This document shows, piece by piece, positions 59,011-64,000 of a stretch of 64,000 nucleotides of DNA (within the stretch, counting starts at the first letter, position 1; each line of letters starts with the position of its first letter). Under the pieces are notes generated by a model. The model was not told the origin of the DNA. It was given only the letters and a program-made list of their open reading frames with translations, and searched no databases. Position numbers and translations under genes: made by a program. The stretch comes from CAWJLE01 sp963843645 (GTDB taxonomy: Bacteria; Chloroflexota; Anaerolineae; DAOTYC01): positions 1,674,001-1,738,000 of the forward strand of contig CAWJLE010000003.1 in NCBI GenBank assembly GCA_963843645.1, written 5' to 3'.

Positions 59011-61838
59011 AGGTCGAATTCTCCTTGCACCATGCTGCCCGCCGAGCCTGCTGCCTTCGCCTGCACGTCCCGCCACGCGGCCACGAGCATGTTGTATGCC
59101 AGCGCTTCCTGGGACCAGCCCTTGCGCTCACAGATGGCATAGAGCCGGTAGGCCAAGGCGCGGGCATCCTCGCTCCGACCGCCGCCCAGCCGCGCCGCCA
59201 GCTTCGCCGCCTCTGCCTCCCCACCGCGCTCCAGGGCGCGGATGAGGTGCTGCGCGCACTCCCAGACCGTGAGCCGGTGGTCCTCCAGCGGATTCCAATC
59301 GTCGGGATACTCCTCCCGCCGCAGCAGGCGGACCTTGCCGGCCTTCGCCAGCAGCACCCCGGCGCGGACCAGCCCCTCCACGGACGTGTTTTTGGCCCGC
59401 GCCAGCACGTCCGCCTCGCCGAACGGGCCTTCCTCCATGCCGCGCTGCTCGAACCAGGCGATACAGAAGCGGGTGTCGCCGTCGAAGTCGCCTTCCTGCT
59501 CGGCCAGGTACGCGTCTAGCTCCTGGTTGATGAGCTGGAGGGCAGTGCGCACGCGCATGGCGCTGCCGTCTGCCTCCAGGACCTTGGCGTAGCGCGAGAA
59601 GACGGCCATGCCCGGCCCAATGGTAGCCTGGGCCAGGTCCACCGGCGCGATGTTGCCCTGCTGCAGCTCACGCAGCGCCGCCGGCAGCTCGCGGTGCAGT
59701 GCGGCCGTCAATTCGCGACGTGTGGCTATCGGGGCATCGTCAGAACGTGGGCGGCAAACTAGAACAACCGACGAAGCCAAAGCATTGGTACCCGCACCGA
59801 TCAATCGTTCGGACTGTTCACTTCTTAACGGCCAGGTTCCGATCACCTGAAAACCAGAAACGAGCAACCCAGTAAGCATCGTCTCCCAGCCGGTCGATGC
59901 AATCGCAGTTGTTACGGACCCTCCGTCTGGTCTGGCCTCTGACTCCGCCTGCTTGAATGCATAATACACTGTCAGCGGATAACTGTAGCACATGACTTCG
60001 TTCATTCGCTGAAACGCTTCGCGCAGCCCCGATTCAAAGAAGTCTTGCGCCCGTTGTTTGTCTCCATAGAATCGATACGGGGTGGCGATGAGTTCCTGAG
60101 ATTTCGGAGTGAGTAGGGTGCTGAAAAGGGCGGGGTAAACGCCGCCCAGACTGCGACGCAGCCAAACATAAAAGAAGTCCGCCAGGTCTGCATATCCGAT
60201 ATTGTCGTAGTAAGGGGGGTCAGTGGATACGAGGGGCGCGGCTACCATCAGCGGGGCCGCTGTTGCGTCCAACTGCGTTACGTCTCCACCGGCGGACTGC
60301 ACCGCTGGAGTCTCAACGACACAGTCAGCGATGTAGTTGACGCATTTCTGCCAGCCACCTACCACGTCTGCAAGCAAATTCGCCTCGGCAAAATCCCATA
60401 CCATCGGTATCGCTTGCCGAGCAAAGAGATTCATGACTTTTTCATTGCTGGGTACCCACCGTGTCAACGCGCAGTTAAAATCGGCACACCTGTCCACCGC
60501 AAACGCCAGGTAAGTCGCGGCGGCATCCGCATACGCCTGAGCGCCGCGACCGCCGGACTCCAACGGCGCACCGTCATCCGGCAGGCCTGCGGCCAACGCG
60601 TCTGCGCGGATTCGCTCCCTCGCCTCGCCCACCAGGCCGCTGAAGGTGGTCAGCGCGACGAGCTGACGGGGGGTGAATAGGTCGCCGTACGTTCTCAGCC
60701 CAAAGACCGGCGGCGAGAACCAGCGCGTGTTATCAGGCAATTGAGCATCAGGTTTCCAGCCCGGCACGGCTTGCTTGGCGACCCGTTCCTGCTCGTCGGA
60801 CGCAGTCACATAGACTCGCCCACCCCGACCCTCGGCAACCACCGCCATGAGCTGGGCACCCATCCGGCCCGCCATGCCTTCCGCCTTGATGTGGGAGTCC
60901 TCGGATGGCTCGCCGCAGACGAGACAGCGGAACTTCGCGCCTCGCCCCATCTTCGGCGGGTCCGGAGGCGAGCCATTGCCCGTCCGCACCTTGAAGCGCA
61001 CGGTCTTCGCCGACTTATCGATGACTGGCTCCACCCACGCGTTCTTGCCCGCCTTTGTGGACAACGCGAACGAGCGCGCCAGCGGCATGGTCGCGCCGCA
61101 TGCGGGATTCGGACACTTCACTGTTCGCGCCCACAGCCAGGCGATCACTGTCGCCTCGCCCCCTCCCTGTTCCTTCGGCAGCTTCACCTTTGGGTACAGG
61201 TGGCCGATCCTTCGGTCGACCTCGTCGCGCATCCATTGGCCGTAGTAGCGCACATCCTCGGCCAGGCCCTTGGCGCCGGACCAGCCCTCGTCCTGCATCT
61301 TCCGCGCCCCGGCGTGCTGTTTGCGGTAGGCCGGGTTCACCGGCGGCCGACCCGCGAAGCGCGGTGGGATCTCGATCATCGCCTTGGTAATCAGCACCGC
61401 CACGGGGTTCAGGTCGCTGGCGTAGGCCTTCAGGCCCAGCCGCTGCGCCTCCAACGGAATCGATCCCCCGCCGCAGAAGGGGTCCAGCACGGGCGGCGGA
61501 TTGCCATCCGTGGATTTGAGGATTTCCTTCTTTGCCGCGTCCAGCACCGTTGGGTTGTTGGTGTTCTCCCACTTGACCAGCTCCTCGATGAGACGAAACA
61601 GGCGCTGCCGCTCCCGGTCCTGGTCCTTCTCGGTGGGGAACTGCTGGGGCCAACTGGACGGGTCGTCCACCAGCGAGGCGAAGAGGACCGCCCGGCAGGC
61701 GGCCAGCGGTCGCCGCGCCCACCACAGGTGCAGGCCCCTGGGATGCGCTCCTATTCCTGGCATCTTTTCGTGAGCACAAGCGTGACTGATAGCTTCTAGC
61801 GGCAGAGCCACTTCGATGAGCTTCCTGCGGTAGGTCAT
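59007..61838 (-). CDS. DUF1156 DNA methyltransferase (Hma-system methylase)
   Basis: The 943-residue protein begins RRKLIEVALPLEAISHACAHEK and GLHLWWARRPLAACRAVLFA, the DUF1156 signature. The SAM-binding motif I is VLDPFCGGGSIPLEAQRLG (about residue 119) and the catalytic motif IV STDPPYYDNIGYADLADFFYVW (about 540), which predicts N6-adenine or N4-cytosine methylation. Between them is a zinc-ribbon-like region (CPNPACGA, RCLVCGEP). The order I then IV puts it with alpha/beta-type amino-methyltransferases. It would mark host DNA. Located between the helicase and the embedded ATPase-PIN pair in one minus-strand operon. Confidence 0.9.
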   Translation of the reverse strand: MTYRRKLIEVALPLEAISHACAHEKMPGIGAHPRGLHLWWARRPLAACRAVLFASLVDDPSSWPQQFPTEKDQDRERQRLFRLIEELVKWENTNNPTVLDAAKKEILKSTDGNPPPVLDPFCGGGSIPLEAQRLGLKAYASDLNPVAVLITKAMIEIPPRFAGRPPVNPAYRKQHAGARKMQDEGWSGAKGLAEDVRYYGQWMRDEVDRRIGHLYPKVKLPKEQGGGEATVIAWLWARTVKCPNPACGATMPLARSFALSTKAGKNAWVEPVIDKSAKTVRFKVRTGNGSPPDPPKMGRGAKFRCLVCGEPSEDSHIKAEGMAGRMGAQLMAVVAEGRGGRVYVTASDEQERVAKQAVPGWKPDAQLPDNTRWFSPPVFGLRTYGDLFTPRQLVALTTFSGLVGEARERIRADALAAGLPDDGAPLESGGRGAQAYADAAATYLAFAVDRCADFNCALTRWVPSNEKVMNLFARQAIPMVWDFAEANLLADVVGGWQKCVNYIADCVVETPAVQSAGGDVTQLDATAAPLMVAAPLVSTDPPYYDNIGYADLADFFYVWLRRSLGGVYPALFSTLLTPKSQELIATPYRFYGDKQRAQDFFESGLREAFQRMNEVMCYSYPLTVYYAFKQAESEARPDGGSVTTAIASTGWETMLTGLLVSGFQVIGTWPLRSEQSERLIGAGTNALASSVVLVCRPRSDDAPIATRRELTAALHRELPAALRELQQGNIAPVDLAQATIGPGMAVFSRYAKVLEADGSAMRVRTALQLINQELDAYLAEQEGDFDGDTRFCIAWFEQRGMEEGPFGEADVLARAKNTSVEGLVRAGVLLAKAGKVRLLRREEYPDDWNPLEDHRLTVWECAQHLIRALERGGEAEAAKLAARLGGGRSEDARALAYRLYAICERKGWSQEALAYNMLVAAWRDVQAKAAGSAGSMVQGEFDL

Positions 61839-61859
61839 TGGGCAATGCTCCGATTCTCA

Positions 61860-61985
61860 AGGGTCGAGGATGATGCTATCAACGGATTCACACACGGATT
61901 ACACGGATTATTGAACGGAATAGGCAGCCCGCCGCCGGCAATCCGTGCAATCTGGCCTGCCCAGGCATTCTGTTGGGCCTGGGGC
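61860..61985. repeat. CGGATT-type intergenic repeat between methylase and helicase
   Basis: ACGGATTCACACACGGATTACACGGATTATTGAACGG has three CGGATT cores in 30 bp, and the inverse AATCCGTGCAATC follows at 61939. The sequence type is a common dispersed intergenic repeat. It breaks an otherwise tightly packed operon. Confidence 0.55.
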
Positions 61986-61989
61986 CGCC

Positions 61990-64000
61990 TCACTCCGGCT
62001 GCTCCGCCCTCAGCAGCAGCTCGCCGAGGCTGTAATTCACACTCGTCACGCCGAAATCGGGCTCCTTTTGGAACGGGTGCCGGACGTAGGCTGGCCGCTG
62101 CGCGAAGTCCCCGTCCACGGCCACCAGGGCCAGGATGAACTCCTCGGGCTTGTTGAGCGCGGTCAGAATCTCGTTCTTGGAGACTGTGACCGCGGTCGAG
62201 CCGGCGGCCTTGCCCTTGACCTCGATGAACCACAAACGGCCGCGGCCATCCCGGGACTCGACATCGTAGCCCGGGTTGTGGTGAGGCATCTCCGTGGGCG
62301 TGCGTCCCAGGTCGCGCTCGGCCTGCATCACGGCTGCCACGGCGAGCCGGTCGATGCGCTCGCGCTCGGCGGGCGACACCTCCAGCACATCCGCGGAGGG
62401 CTCGCGCCGCTGCCGCAGCAGCACTTCCGGCACGATCAGGGCCCCGCCCACCAGCACGGGCGGCAAGGGCGACAGGCGCCTCTCCTGTTCCAGCTCTTCC
62501 TTGCGCTTCTTCAGGCGAGCCTGCAGGTCGTCGGCGCGCTGCCGCGCCAGCCCAGAGTTCAAATGGGCCAGGGAGTGCCCCGCCAGCTCACGCTCTTTCA
62601 AGTCGTTGGCGCGGTGGTCCCAGTGGGTGATCTCCTTCGTCAACCGGTCGTGGACGGCGGCCAGCGTCTTGCTGACCCACGCTTCCTTGCGGGCCTTTAC
62701 CTCGCGAAAGTGATCTGGGACGATGCGCTCCGCGGCGTAAGCGACGGCCTGCGACTCGAGGTCGGCGTGCAGCCAGCCGGCCTCCAGGTCTGAAGCGATC
62801 AGCGCGCGCTCTTCAGCAGTAATCGGACGGTAGTCCAGGTACGGGGCGTAGCCCGCCTCGACAGTCCGGCCTTCGCCGTCGACCTCCACGAACTGCATAC
62901 GCCGCGACACGATGCGCCGGTTGCCGCGGGAATCCGTCCGGGCATCCTGGATGGAATGCTCCAGGTAGACCAATACGCGGACGCCGTCGGAGCGGTCGGT
63001 CGGGTCGACGAGCACTGTACCGCGCTTCAGCAGGTCGCGGGTGCGCTCCAGGACCAGGTCGAGCGTGGCGTCGAGCAGGGGATGTCCAGGGCACAGGAAG
63101 GCCGCCGGCGGCTTGCCCTCGAGGTGGATGAGCTCCTTCTCGAAGGTGACCCGCTCGTAGCGGGTCAGGACCGCCTCGCCCGTGCCGATGACGCGGTCGC
63201 GGGTGCGGATGGCCGACGGAACGTGGGTGATCTCGTAGCGCCGCGGCTCCCGCTCGTGGAGGGTCCCGCCCAGCCGACGGAACGCTTCCCGGAAGAAAGC
63301 GGCGATGAAGTGCGGCTGGAGGCGGCGGGCTTCGACGCGCTCCATGTCCTCGCGGATCCGCTGCACGTCCGCCGGGCTCAGCGCCTCGTGGCTCAGCGCG
63401 CGCTCCTCCAGCAAGGCGCGCAGGTGCTCGCGGTCCAGGTCGCGGTCGATCACCTGCGTCAGCCGCGCCTTGACTTCCGGCTGGTCGCCGTAACGGATGG
63501 CGTCCATCAGCAAGTCACGGAGATGCGTCTCGCTGAAGCACTTGCCCAGTACGTCGAACACGGCGCTGCCCAGCGATGCGCGCTCCTGCTCCAGCTTGCT
63601 CAGCAGCCGGTTGAATACGTCGCCTTCGCGCGTCTCGACGGCGACCAGGTTCCACAGGTGACAGACCTCAGTCTGCCCGATGCGGTGGATGCGTCCGAAC
63701 CGCTGCTCGATGCGGTTTGGGTTCCAAGGCAGGTCGTAGTTGACCATCAGGTGGGCGCGTTGAAGGTTGATACCTTCTCCAGCAGCATCGGTGGCGACCA
63801 GGACGAGCACGTCTTTGTCCTGCGAGAAGCTCTCCTGGAGCTTGCGCCGCTCCTCCCGCCCCAGGCCGCCGTGGATGAGGATGATCGCCTCCGGACGGCC
63901 GACCAGCGTGCGGATGCGGTCGGCCAGGTAGTTGAGGGTGTCGCGGTGTTCGGTGAAGATGATCAGCTTGCGGCGACGGCCCTCCACGTCGAACAATTCG
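61990..64000 (-). CDS. SNF2-type helicase with C-terminal DUF3883, 5' part beyond the window
   Basis: The frame is open to the right edge, so the N-terminal ATPase half is missing. Visible are helicase motifs IV-VI (KLIIFTEHRDTLNYLADRI, VLVATDAAGEGINLQRAHLMVNYD, NPNRIEQRFGRIHRIGQ), a long helical region (RKEAWVSKTLAAVHDRL, coiled coil AHLNSGLARQRADDLQARLKKRKEELE) and a DUF3883 domain near the end (NPGYDVESRDGRGRLWFIEVKG), which has the D...ExK layout of a restriction-like nuclease fold. It is the helicase component of the defence locus and the first gene of its operon. Confidence 0.9.
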   Translation of the reverse strand, partial: ELFDVEGRRRKLIIFTEHRDTLNYLADRIRTLVGRPEAIILIHGGLGREERRKLQESFSQDKDVLVLVATDAAGEGINLQRAHLMVNYDLPWNPNRIEQRFGRIHRIGQTEVCHLWNLVAVETREGDVFNRLLSKLEQERASLGSAVFDVLGKCFSETHLRDLLMDAIRYGDQPEVKARLTQVIDRDLDREHLRALLEERALSHEALSPADVQRIREDMERVEARRLQPHFIAAFFREAFRRLGGTLHEREPRRYEITHVPSAIRTRDRVIGTGEAVLTRYERVTFEKELIHLEGKPPAAFLCPGHPLLDATLDLVLERTRDLLKRGTVLVDPTDRSDGVRVLVYLEHSIQDARTDSRGNRRIVSRRMQFVEVDGEGRTVEAGYAPYLDYRPITAEERALIASDLEAGWLHADLESQAVAYAAERIVPDHFREVKARKEAWVSKTLAAVHDRLTKEITHWDHRANDLKERELAGHSLAHLNSGLARQRADDLQARLKKRKEELEQERRLSPLPPVLVGGALIVPEVLLRQRREPSADVLEVSPAERERIDRLAVAAVMQAERDLGRTPTEMPHHNPGYDVESRDGRGRLWFIEVKGKAAGSTAVTVSKNEILTALNKPEEFILALVAVDGDFAQRPAYVRHPFQKEPDFGVTSVNYSLGELLLRAEQPE

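Overview
The window is a GC-rich bacterial chromosome fragment. Its gene families (CpXC, DUF2089/DUF4097 pair, AmmeMemoRadiSam radical SAM enzyme, paired TIGR03936/TIGR03960 proteins) fit a Chloroflexota (Anaerolineae-like) genome; this is inferred from family content, as no rRNA marker is present. Many otherwise intact genes carry isolated one-base frameshifts (purH, PBP1A, hisA, CpXC, histidine kinase, primase, hicA), and tRNA-Arg has two extra loop bases. That suggests consensus errors in a draft or metagenomic assembly, so most 'pseudogene' calls here are provisional.

Layout. 0-10.7 kb is mixed core: a deoxyribosyltransferase-like protein, the radical SAM pair, YjbQ, tRNA-Glu(CTC), a Bcp/PrxQ peroxiredoxin with an in-frame TGA exactly at its catalytic cysteine (probable selenoprotein), a pentapeptide-repeat membrane protein, a lactonase-like hydrolase and HicBA remnants. 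10.7-19.9 kb is a minus-strand histidine operon in transcription order hisD-hisC (one ORF), CpXC protein, hisB, hisH, hisA, hisF, hisI, hisE, purH; hisG is absent. 20-27.6 kb holds toxin-antitoxin genes, an acyltransferase, a radical SAM enzyme, a DUF2089-DUF4097 operon and a DUF4349 lipoprotein facing a methyltransferase. 27.6-34.7 kb holds a class A penicillin-binding protein, then an OmpR-type two-component system followed by three small membrane or exported proteins, each preceded by the same 11-bp-periodic CTTAAG array: a likely local regulon.

34.8-40.5 kb is a small integrated plasmid-like element at tRNA-Arg(TCG): integrase, small proteins, CHC2/Toprim primase, iteron-like repeats, RepA-like ATPase and an excisionase-like HTH protein. 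A gene-poor stretch follows, then a sugar or sugar-acid catabolic cluster (42-52.3 kb): GntR regulator, M28 peptidase, RpiB-like isomerase, Gfo/Idh/MocA oxidoreductase, XRE-cupin regulator, a ribose/xylose-type ABC importer and a broken BMP lipoprotein.

The right end (54.2-64 kb, minus strand) is a defence locus of the helicase-methylase-ATPase (Hma) type: SNF2 helicase with DUF3883 (cut by the edge), DUF1156 DNA methylase and DUF499 ATPase. Between methylase and DUF499 sit an SMC/OLD-like DUF3696 ATPase and a PIN-domain protein joined by 4-bp overlaps, an embedded module that looks like a separate defence or toxin unit.

Best leads: the selenocysteine peroxiredoxin with its candidate SECIS hairpin, the ATPase-PIN module inside the Hma locus, and the CTTAAG-array regulon.
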